A program made the translations under genes and the position numbers. Under the pieces are notes generated by a model. The model was not told the origin of the DNA, made no database searches, and saw nothing but the letters and a program-made list of their open reading frames with translations. DNA of 56,760 nt from Paenibacillus pasadenensis DSM 19293 (GTDB lineage: Bacteria; Bacillota; Bacilli; Paenibacillales; Paenibacillaceae), in contig NZ_AULW01000059.1 in NCBI RefSeq assembly GCF_000422485.1, forward strand, positions 1 through 56,760, in the 5' to 3' direction. Below are positions 50,487-56,760 of the stretch, piece after piece. How positions within the stretch are numbered: the stretch's first letter is position 1; each line of letters starts with the position of its first letter.

Positions 50487-51290
50487 TTACTTGACTACAA
50501 CCTCGTCGATCGGCATTTCCTTCGGCCGTCCGCCTTGATCGAAGAGCTGGACGAACACCTTCTTGGACGAGGCATTGATGCCGGTGACGCGTCCCTCTCC
50601 ATGCGAGGTGACGACCGTCTTGCCGACGGAAGGCATTTCTTCCCGGATGCTCTCGTAGTTATCATGCTCAAATTTCAAGCAGCACATCAGCCTGCCGCAT
50701 AATCCGGAAATCTTGGTCGGATTGAGCGAGAGACTCTGATCCTTGGCCATCTTGATGGACACCGGATCGAAGTCGCCGAGCCAGGACGAGCAGCAGAGCA
50801 CGCGTCCGCAAGGTCCGATGCCGCCCAGCATCTTGGCTTCGTCGCGGACTCCGATCTGCCTCAGCTCGATCCGGGTCCGGAATACGCTGGCCAGATCCTT
50901 GACCAGCTCGCGGAAATCGATCCGGCCTTCGGCCGTGAAGTAAAAAATGATCTTGTTGCGATCGAACGTAAATTCGACATCGACCAGCTTCATCTTGAGG
51001 CCGTGCGCGCGGATCTTGTCCAAGCAAGTCGCGAAGGCGTTCTGGGCGGCGCCACGGTTCTCTTCCACGACTTTGGCGTCCTGCTCGCTGGCGATGCGAA
51101 TGACTTTTTTAAGCGGGAGAACTACGTCTGATTCGTCTACTTGTTTCTGTCCGACTACGACTTTGCCGTATTCCACACCCCGGGCCGTTTCCACGATGAC
51201 ATGATGGTCCGTGCCTACGGGGTGATCGACGGGATCAAAGTAATAGATCTTGCCCGCTTTTTTGAAGCGGACACCGACGACATTATACAA
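50487..51290 (-). CDS. ricT: RicT (YaaT), PSP1-domain regulator of phosphorelay and RNA processing
   Basis: 267 residues from TTG 51290 with GGAGGG seven bases upstream. The PSP1 C-terminal domain occupies about residues 60-150, and the cysteine-rich Fe-S motifs GGIGPCGRVLCCSSWLGDFDPVSIKMAK and GLCGRLMCCLKFEHDNY follow. RicT acts with RicA and RicF to speed Spo0A phosphorelay and steer RNase Y, so it influences sporulation and biofilm decisions. It starts three bases after the holB stop, within tmk-darA-yaaR-holB-ricT. Confidence 0.96.
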   Translation of the reverse strand: MYNVVGVRFKKAGKIYYFDPVDHPVGTDHHVIVETARGVEYGKVVVGQKQVDESDVVLPLKKVIRIASEQDAKVVEENRGAAQNAFATCLDKIRAHGLKMKLVDVEFTFDRNKIIFYFTAEGRIDFRELVKDLASVFRTRIELRQIGVRDEAKMLGGIGPCGRVLCCSSWLGDFDPVSIKMAKDQSLSLNPTKISGLCGRLMCCLKFEHDNYESIREEMPSVGKTVVTSHGEGRVTGINASSKKVFVQLFDQGGRPKEMPIDEVVVK

Positions 51291-51293
51291 GGA

Positions 51294-52274
51294 TTAACCC
51301 TCCTGTAGACGTACCATTAATTGCTCGAGGGCAAGCTGGGGAGCGACGTTCGCCTTGATCATCCCCGCTGCCCCCATCGTATGCTCCATGCACGAAACCC
51401 AGTAAGCCGCCGGCTTCGTAAAGGCATGGGCGCTTATCCAATCCACCTGATCTATGAAAACCATCTTGTCAGACCTTCCGGCCTGAAAATGAATCATGTC
51501 TCTGTACCATAACACCAATAAGGACAAAAGCAGCTGCGGATCGGCACCCAGGTCCGTCTTGGACAGGCGCTGCTGGACGGTGACCAGAGCCGCAGTGAAT
51601 CGAGACAAGCTCTCCTTGCCTAATTGTATCACTACATTTCGGATTTCTGCAAACCCAACTTGCGCCGTCAAAGCCCTTGAGGCATCCTTGCCGGAGGCCA
51701 GATGGACGGCCGCCCGCGCGAGCAGCGGAGGCTCTCCTTCGGCGACGAGCTGCTCCAGCATCTCCTCCGTGGAGTAAGGAAGGAAAGGCACGGGCTGGCT
51801 GCGGGAAGCGATCGTCGGGAGCACCGATCCGGGATGCGTCGCCAGCAGGATCGCCACCGTCGGCGAGACCGGCTCTTCCAAAAACTTCAGCAGGCTGTTG
51901 GCGGCCTGCGGCGTCATGGCATCGGCCTTTTCGATGAGGTATACCTTGCGGCTGCCTGCATCGGCCGTCCGATAGGCCATCTCCCGCTGCAGCTCCTGGA
52001 TCTGGCCGAGCTTGACCGACTGGCCGTCCGGCGCGATGCGATGCAGATCCGGCTGGTTCCCGTGCTCGAACTTGCGGCATTCGAGGCACTCTCCGCAGGC
52101 GTCATCTCCGCGGGAAGTGCAAAAAAGCGCCTGCGCGAACGCAAGCGCCGTCTGCAGCTTTCCGGTGCCGTTCGGCCCGGCGAACAAATAGGCATGGGAC
52201 ACCTTGCCGGTGCGCAGCGCATGCTGAAGAATCTGCTTGGCCTTGCCCTGGCCGGGGATATCGGAAAGTTTCAC
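51294..52274 (-). CDS. holB: DNA polymerase III delta' subunit
   Basis: 326 residues from a GTG with AAAGGATTC upstream. AAA+ clamp-loader subunit: Walker A-like GPNGTGK at 33-39, a zinc module with Cys52, Cys60, Cys63 and Cys66 (CGECLECRKF), VYLIEKADAMTPQAANSLLKFLEEP (sensor region). It is part of the clamp loader with DnaX and HolA. The C-terminal third is divergent, as usual. Operon position after yaaR is conserved. Confidence 0.95.
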   Translation of the reverse strand: MKLSDIPGQGKAKQILQHALRTGKVSHAYLFAGPNGTGKLQTALAFAQALFCTSRGDDACGECLECRKFEHGNQPDLHRIAPDGQSVKLGQIQELQREMAYRTADAGSRKVYLIEKADAMTPQAANSLLKFLEEPVSPTVAILLATHPGSVLPTIASRSQPVPFLPYSTEEMLEQLVAEGEPPLLARAAVHLASGKDASRALTAQVGFAEIRNVVIQLGKESLSRFTAALVTVQQRLSKTDLGADPQLLLSLLVLWYRDMIHFQAGRSDKMVFIDQVDWISAHAFTKPAAYWVSCMEHTMGAAGMIKANVAPQLALEQLMVRLQEG

Positions 52275-52292
52275 GGATCGAATCCTTTCTAT

Positions 52293-52736
52293 TTAAAAAA
52301 GCAGGTTGATGAGCAAGCCGCGGATATCGCCCACGCTCTGCAGCAGCTGCATCCGCCCCTGCTCCGTCTGCAGCAGCTCCTCCGCCATCGCGAGGAGGCT
52401 CTCGTCGACCTCGTCGAGCAGCTTATGCCGCTTGATTCGGCCTCTGCGGTCCATGCTGCGCACGTCCTTGATGCCGACGCCGCGGCGCACCGTCAGCTCG
52501 AGGAACTGCTTGACCATCGCCTTGTACGTCTGCAGCTCGCGCACCGTCATGGAGCGGGCGAGCCGGTCTCCCTGCGCCTGGATGTCCTGCAGCTTCTGCT
52601 GCAGCTCCTCCCGCGTCCGGCTGCCGTTCTGCTGGTGCATGACGTCGGCGAACGATTTCGGCTGCACCGCGCGCCCGGCTCCGCTGCCCGAGACGCGGTC
52701 CTGGCCGAGAGGACGGTACCCTGGATCGATTTTCAT
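52293..52736 (-). CDS. yaaR: YaaR family protein (DUF327)
   Basis: 147 residues, CAGGAGAGGG before the ATG. The DUF327 core SFADVMHQQNGSRTREELQQKLQDIQAQGDRLARSMTVRELQTYKAMVKQFLELTV is followed by DRRGRIKRHKLLDEVDESLLAMAEELLQTEQGRMQLLQSVGDIRGLLINLLF, mostly helical. Its molecular role is not established. Sits between darA and holB as in B. subtilis. Confidence 0.93.
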   Translation of the reverse strand: MKIDPGYRPLGQDRVSGSGAGRAVQPKSFADVMHQQNGSRTREELQQKLQDIQAQGDRLARSMTVRELQTYKAMVKQFLELTVRRGVGIKDVRSMDRRGRIKRHKLLDEVDESLLAMAEELLQTEQGRMQLLQSVGDIRGLLINLLF

Positions 52737-52751
52737 GCCAACCCTCTCCTG

Positions 52752-53123
<372 letters not shown>

Positions 53124-53768
53124 TCAGATGGAATCCTGCTGCCGGGGCCAAAGGACCCTCATCGCTTCTTCCCGAATGGCATCGGGCGCCGCCGAGGCGT
53201 CCAGCCGGAACATCCGCCGGGGCTCTTGCTCGTGCAGCAGCCGATATCCTTCTCTGACGCGGCGATGGAACGACTCCGCCTCCAGATCGAGCCGGTTGAC
53301 CTCCCGCTCGCTCGAAGCGGCGATCCGCGCCAGCCCGAGCTCGGGCGGCACGTCGAGCCACAGCGTCACGTCGGGCATCCATTCGCCGATCGCATAGCGG
53401 TTGATGCCGCGCACTTCCTCGATGCCGAGTCCTCGGGCGTAGCCCTGGTACGCGAGGCTGCTGTCGATGAAGCGGTCGCAGATGACCCATTGCCCCGCTT
53501 CGAGCGCGGGCACGACCTTTTCGACGAGATGCTGCCTGCGGGCAGCCGCATACAGCAGCGCTTCCGTCCGGGCATCCATGCTCGTATGGGACTTGTCGAG
53601 GATGACCGCGCGGATCTTCTCGGCGATCGGAATTCCACCGGGCTCGCGGGTCGTCAGCACGGACTGTCCTCTTGCTTCCAGCTCCGCCGCGAGAGAGCGG
53701 ATCAGCGTCGTCTTGCCCGCTCCTTCTCCGCCTTCTATTGTAATGAAGATTCCTTTAGACACGTTCAT
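53124..53768 (-). CDS. tmk: Thymidylate kinase
   Basis: 214 residues. P-loop FITIEGGEGAGKTTLIRSLA, TREPGGIPIAEKIRAVIL, DRF motif WVICDRFIDSSLAYQGYARGLG and a LID-region arginine set. It phosphorylates dTMP to dTDP. It heads the tmk-darA-yaaR-holB-ricT cluster. GCAGGGAGC directly precedes the ATG. Confidence 0.97.
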   Translation of the reverse strand: MNVSKGIFITIEGGEGAGKTTLIRSLAAELEARGQSVLTTREPGGIPIAEKIRAVILDKSHTSMDARTEALLYAAARRQHLVEKVVPALEAGQWVICDRFIDSSLAYQGYARGLGIEEVRGINRYAIGEWMPDVTLWLDVPPELGLARIAASSEREVNRLDLEAESFHRRVREGYRLLHEQEPRRMFRLDASAAPDAIREEAMRVLWPRQQDSI

Positions 53769-53839
53769 GCTCCCTGCATCTGGTTTCCCTTTATCATACC
53801 ATAGATCGGGCGCGAAACCGCGCGGCTCCGCCGAAAGGC

Positions 53840-55420
53840 TTATTGTCGCCTTACCCGGATCCAGCCTCGTTCAGACGCATTTTTACCCTGAAACCTCGCT
53901 TCTTTCAGCCGCTGCATGCTTGCGATTGCCCGATCCGTAAGCGGCTCTCCCTCCAGCACGAGCGGTATTCCCGGCGGGTAGGGAATGATCGTCTCGGCGC
54001 TGATGCGGCCAGCTGCCTCCAGCAGCGGCACCAGCTCGGTTTCCCTTTCCTCCGGCGGGAAGCGTTCCAGCCTGGTCGGCTTGGAGAAAAGAAAGGCAGC
54101 CTCGTTCGAGCCGGCCTCGGCATCATCTCCGGAGGCAGCTTCTGCGCCATGCGCCTGTTCGCTATCCGTATCCGATTCGTCATCCCGCGCCTCTGCGCGG
54201 CCGAAGGCTCTTTCCACCGCGGACAATCCCTCGTCTACGAGCGCTTCCAGCTCCGCAAGAGCGGCCAGGAGCCGCTCCGCTTCCTCGATGCCGGTACGCG
54301 CGCCGACGAGCAGCACGACATAGGACTCGTCGGCCATCTCCGCCCAGATGCCCCGTTCCTCCAGCTGCCGCAGCAGCTCGAAGCCTTGGATTCCGCCCAG
54401 CCGGTCATGAACGACCAGTCGCAGCGGGTCCGTGCGAATCTCCCCGTCCTCAAGAAGATCCTCCGCAAGCCCCCATCGCGCGCTTCGGCGAATGCCGCTG
54501 CGGATCGCCGCCGCAGCCTCCAGGCCGGGAGCGAACCACTCTTCCCCGTGCTCATCGAGCAGTCCGCGCGCGAGATCGAGCGAAGCCATAATCGGGTACG
54601 ATGGAGAGGAGCTCTGCAGCGCGGCGAGCATCGCCTTCACCTTCCGTCGATCCAGCCTCTCTCCCTGCATGTGCAGCATCGCCCCCATCGTCATCGCGTG
54701 AAGCGTCTTGTGCGTCGACTGGACGACGGCATCCGCTCCGGCCTGCAGCGCTCCTGACGGCAAGCTCGGGTGAAGGCCATAATGCGCGCCATGGGCCTCG
54801 TCTACGAGCAGCAAGCATCCGGTCCGATGGACGAGCTCCGCATAAGGATGCAGGTCGCGCGACCAGCCGTAATAGCTCGGGGTGCTGAGAAAAAGCGCCT
54901 TGGCCTGAGGCCAGCTGCGAAGCGCTTGTTCGACCGCTGCCAGCTCGGGCAGCTCCGTCAGGCCGCTTGCCGTCTCGATGCGCGGCTCCAGAAAGACGGC
55001 TTCCGCGCCGCTCAGCCGGATGCCGTTCAAGACAGATTTATGGACATTGCGCTGGACCAGCACGATGTCCCCTGGCCCCGTGCAGCCGAGCAGAAGAGCG
55101 AGATTGCCGGCCGTGCTTCCTCCGACGAGGAACGCCGTCTCCTCGGCTCCGAAGCGGCGGGCAGCAAGCTGCTGCCCCTGCTCGATGGCTCCGGACGGAT
55201 CATGCAGGTCGTCCGTATCGCTCAGCTCCGTCACATCCATAGGCAGCAGTCCGCCTAGGGCGGCTAGGAACGATGGCGCTCCGTCGTCGCTCTCGTCGTT
55301 CCAGCGTTCCGATGCCGCCAGCGATCTCGCGATTCCTTTGTGGCCAGGGACATGAAAAGACAAGGGCCGGGCAGCGGCGTGCCGCTGCAGCATGTCTACG
55401 ATCGGCATCATTCTCTTCAA
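53840..55420 (-). CDS. yaaO: Orn/Lys/Arg decarboxylase-family PLP enzyme (YaaO-like)
   Basis: 526 residues from TTG 55420, eight bases after AGGAAG. Fold-type I PLP enzyme: RPLSFHVPGHKG start, DVTELSDTDDLHDPSGAI, GGSTAGNLALLLG (cofactor phosphate), LLLVDEAHGAHYGLHP (PLP-binding Asp) and Lys238 in VVQSTHKTLHAMTMGAML as the Schiff-base lysine. The C-terminal domain ends IIPYPPGIPLVLEGEPLT. An acidic insert near 410-450 is unusual. It likely decarboxylates a basic amino acid; the substrate is not deducible. It lies upstream of tmk, as in B. subtilis. Confidence 0.92.
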   Translation of the reverse strand: MKRMMPIVDMLQRHAAARPLSFHVPGHKGIARSLAASERWNDESDDGAPSFLAALGGLLPMDVTELSDTDDLHDPSGAIEQGQQLAARRFGAEETAFLVGGSTAGNLALLLGCTGPGDIVLVQRNVHKSVLNGIRLSGAEAVFLEPRIETASGLTELPELAAVEQALRSWPQAKALFLSTPSYYGWSRDLHPYAELVHRTGCLLLVDEAHGAHYGLHPSLPSGALQAGADAVVQSTHKTLHAMTMGAMLHMQGERLDRRKVKAMLAALQSSSPSYPIMASLDLARGLLDEHGEEWFAPGLEAAAAIRSGIRRSARWGLAEDLLEDGEIRTDPLRLVVHDRLGGIQGFELLRQLEERGIWAEMADESYVVLLVGARTGIEEAERLLAALAELEALVDEGLSAVERAFGRAEARDDESDTDSEQAHGAEAASGDDAEAGSNEAAFLFSKPTRLERFPPEERETELVPLLEAAGRISAETIIPYPPGIPLVLEGEPLTDRAIASMQRLKEARFQGKNASERGWIRVRRQ

Positions 55421-55480
55421 TGAAACGGCTTCCTTTCCCGCTCAACGGATCTTTTCCTCCATTGTAGCGGTCCGCCCGTC

Positions 55481-55513
55481 CAAAAAAAAGCTCCCGCCAT
55501 TCATGGCGGAAGC
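55481..55513 (-). terminator. Terminator of csfB
   Basis: AGCTTCCGCCAT and ATGGCGGGAGCT arms (one G-T pair) around a short loop, followed by T8 on the minus strand, at the csfB stop. Confidence 0.93.
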
Positions 55514-55705
55514 TCAAGCATTTTTATGGATCCAGATCTGTCTCATCTGATGAACGTAGAAAGGATATTTCTCATCCAGCACATCGGTTTGCACCATTTC
55601 CCTCTCGCAGCTCCCGCATATGAATTCAGTCACGATTCGCAATCCTTGGTCATGGGGTTTCAGCTCGCCGCATACGATGCAGTTGCACATGGCTTCCTCA
55701 TGCAT
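55514..55705 (-). CDS. csfB: Anti-sigma-G factor Gin (CsfB)
   Basis: 63 residues from ATG 55705. It has the Gin pattern of two CxxC pairs (NCIVCGELKPHDQGLRIVTEFICGSCEREMVQTDVLDEKYPFYVHQMRQIW), expected to bind zinc. Gin holds sigma-G inactive in the early forespore and later blocks sigma-E in the mother cell. An upstream ATG at 55756 has no ribosome-binding site. A sigma-F-type promoter at 55742-55771 would give a leader of about 30 bases. xpaC and yaaN, its B. subtilis neighbours, are absent. Confidence 0.92.
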   Translation of the reverse strand: MHEEAMCNCIVCGELKPHDQGLRIVTEFICGSCEREMVQTDVLDEKYPFYVHQMRQIWIHKNA

Positions 55706-55741
55706 CACCCATCCGCCTTTCTTTCCTTGCAATGATAGTAG

Positions 55742-55771
55742 CATTATGTCCTTCATTCTAGCAATTCATAC
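55742..55771 (-). promoter_or_regulatory. Sigma-F-type promoter of csfB
   Basis: GTATG (55767-55771), 15-base spacer, GGACATAATG (55742-55751) on the minus strand, against GYWTA-N15-GGNNANANT: one mismatch in the -35, none in the -10 fixed positions. Confidence 0.6.
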
Positions 55772-55918
55772 CTGCGCTTCGCTATAATAAGCAAGAAGAT
55801 GACATCGGCCCATCCGCGCTTCTATAAGATATGCCGCTCCTCGCCAAGGGTGATTGGCGCATCCGGTCCACGGCTGGCGCCGTTCCGAGCAGACGGGCTT
55901 CATTCCAAGGAGGATTCC

Positions 55919-56461
55919 ATGTTCCAGCCTCTATCCGAGCAGAAGGAAGCGACCATCTATCAATATAAGCTTGTCCGCAAGCTAGCCTTCGAGCAAGGCT
56001 TTCAGCGGTTCTACTACATCTCCGGCGCGACCCTTGCGCTCGCGCTTCTTATCGCCGATCCTTGGCCGTCGCTGCTCGGCCTGATGACGGGCTTTATGTT
56101 GATTCCCGCCTTGCATGCGGCCATTATCCGCATGGCTCTCCTGCGCAGGCATTCGCTGGAGTCCACTTCCCGCCGCTGGCAATGGAGATGGAAGCTTCCC
56201 TTTCCCGGCTATATGCCGGTGCTGCCTATGGAACTGTCCGTCTTCCAGCGGCTTCAGCTCCACAAGCTTTGGATCGGAGCCTGCGCCATCGGAGCTTTCT
56301 ACCCGTGGCTGTCTCCATGGCTGCTCTCCGCTTATCTGCTGCTTCATCTATGGCTGCTGGCTCCGCTCGTCTATGCCATCGTCCGCCTCCATAAGGAGAA
56401 CAGGGACGGCGTCATCAAGCTCCCCTTCGAGGAGCCGTTCTTCTCTTACTATCATCGTTAG
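55919..56461 (+). CDS. Small integral membrane protein, function unknown
   Basis: 180 residues from ATG 55919 with AAGGAGGATT upstream. About four membrane helices are seen (residues 34-50 and 52-76 as a pair, 120-136 and 138-160), separated by a basic loop (RRHSLESTSRRWQWRWKLPF). It starts with a polar segment and ends with a cytoplasmic-looking tail (RLHKENRDGVIKLPFEEPFFSYYHR). I do not recognise a family. It lies between csfB and an rRNA operon and is the only plus-strand gene in the right 8 kb, with its own terminator. Confidence 0.75.
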   Translation: MFQPLSEQKEATIYQYKLVRKLAFEQGFQRFYYISGATLALALLIADPWPSLLGLMTGFMLIPALHAAIIRMALLRRHSLESTSRRWQWRWKLPFPGYMPVLPMELSVFQRLQLHKLWIGACAIGAFYPWLSPWLLSAYLLLHLWLLAPLVYAIVRLHKENRDGVIKLPFEEPFFSYYHR

Positions 56462-56490
56462 ATCAGGCCGATGCCTGGTCTTCTTTTTTA
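56461..56490 (+). terminator. Terminator of the small membrane protein gene
   Basis: GATCAGGC-cgat-GCCTGGTC hairpin followed by TTCTTTTTT, starting at the last base of the stop codon. Confidence 0.9.
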
Positions 56491-56526
56491 TAACCTGAAG
56501 AAGATCGAATGAAGCTCGATCCATGC

Positions 56527-56557
56527 AAAAAGCCGCCGCATCTTCGGATGCGGCGGC
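56527..56557 (-). terminator. Terminator of the rRNA operon
   Basis: GCCGCCGCATC-TTCG-like loop-GATGCGGCGGC, followed by TTTTTGC on the minus strand, 15 bases past the 5S rRNA end. Confidence 0.93.
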
Positions 56558-56571
56558 TCGTGGTTGCAAGT

Positions 56572-56688
56572 GCTTGGCGACGTCCTACTCTCCCAGGACC
56601 CTGCGGTCCAAGTACCATCGGCGCTGGAAGGCTTAACGGTCGTGTTCGGGATGGGTACGCGTGGTTCCCTTCCGCCATCGCCACCAAA
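56572..56688 (-). rRNA. rrf: 5S ribosomal RNA
   Basis: 117 nt on the minus strand, starting TTTGGTGGCGATGG and ending GACGTCGCCAAGC, so the ends pair as helix I. Internal landmarks are GGGAACCACGCGTACCCATC, CCGAACACG and GGAGAGTAGGACG. It is the last gene of an rrn operon whose 23S gene should lie just right of the window. Confidence 0.97.
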
Positions 56689-56760
56689 CGTCCTGCTTGC
56701 TCAAGGCGTAGGCTTGCGCCCTGAAAACTGGATCGAACGAAATGCCGTGCTGACCGGCTG
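56689..56760 (-). other. 23S-5S rRNA spacer
   Basis: The sequence with CTGAAAACTGGATCGAAC (plus strand) resembles the spacer commonly seen between 23S and 5S rRNA in Bacillales. No tRNA is visible in the part shown. Confidence 0.6.

Overview
The window looks like chromosome from a GC-rich, spore-forming Firmicute, most likely Paenibacillaceae (Paenibacillus or Cohnella-like). The evidence is a long block of sporulation and housekeeping genes in the order of the Bacillus subtilis csfB-to-yabR region, Firmicute Shine-Dalgarno sequences, sporulation sigma-factor promoters, and a very high GC content with many GTG/TTG starts. Nearly all of this block is on the minus strand, so it reads from right to left. 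REGION A (1-620): the 3' end of an IS256-family transposase with its terminal inverted repeat, followed by a GC-rich 52-bp tandem repeat array. REGION B (625-12531): a type IV pilus locus in two parts. The minus-strand operon pilB-pilT-pilC and a minus-strand operon of three pilin-like genes are separated by a plus-strand gene for a 1418-residue secreted protein with Ig-like repeats. Pilin peptidase and pilM/N/O genes are not in the window. REGION C (12726-22458): yabR, divIC, yabQ, yabP, rqcP, hup, yabN/mazG, spoVB, a DUF4397 protein gene (plus strand) and spoVT. This stretch holds a 51-bp tandem repeat array and a heptapeptide-repeat insertion inside MazG. REGION D (22866-27818): a five-gene urea ABC transporter operon, urtABCDE, inserted between spoVT and prsA/mfd, with a consensus GlnR/TnrA box on its promoter. 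REGION E (28330-38068): prsA-like foldase, mfd, fin, pth, ctc, then an AraC-type regulator on the opposite strand where prs would be expected, then glmU and spoVG. REGION F (38198-44946): ridA, purR, ispE, sspF, veg, yabG, rsmA, rnmV and a YabE-like 3D-domain cell-wall protein. The last lies behind a c-di-AMP (ydaO/yuaA) riboswitch. REGION G (45587-56461): tatD, an HD-domain phosphohydrolase in the usual place of metS, abrB (plus), rsmI, trmN6 (yabB), yabA, ricT, holB, yaaR, darA, tmk, a YaaO-like decarboxylase, csfB (Gin) and a small membrane protein (plus). REGION H (56527-56760): the 5S rRNA and terminator at the end of an rRNA operon on the minus strand. Several themes run through the block. 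Forespore and mother-cell control is seen in Fin, Gin, SpoVT, SspF, YabG, YabP/Q and SpoVB. Cyclic di-AMP appears twice, as the DarA receptor and as the riboswitch over the YabE-like gene. Nitrogen control is seen at urt, purine control at purR, and Spo0A/AbrB transition-state control at the abrB/HD intergenic region. PilB carries a tandem MshEN motif that suggests cyclic di-GMP control of the pilus. All functional calls rest on reading of the sequence and knowledge of the families; no database search was run.
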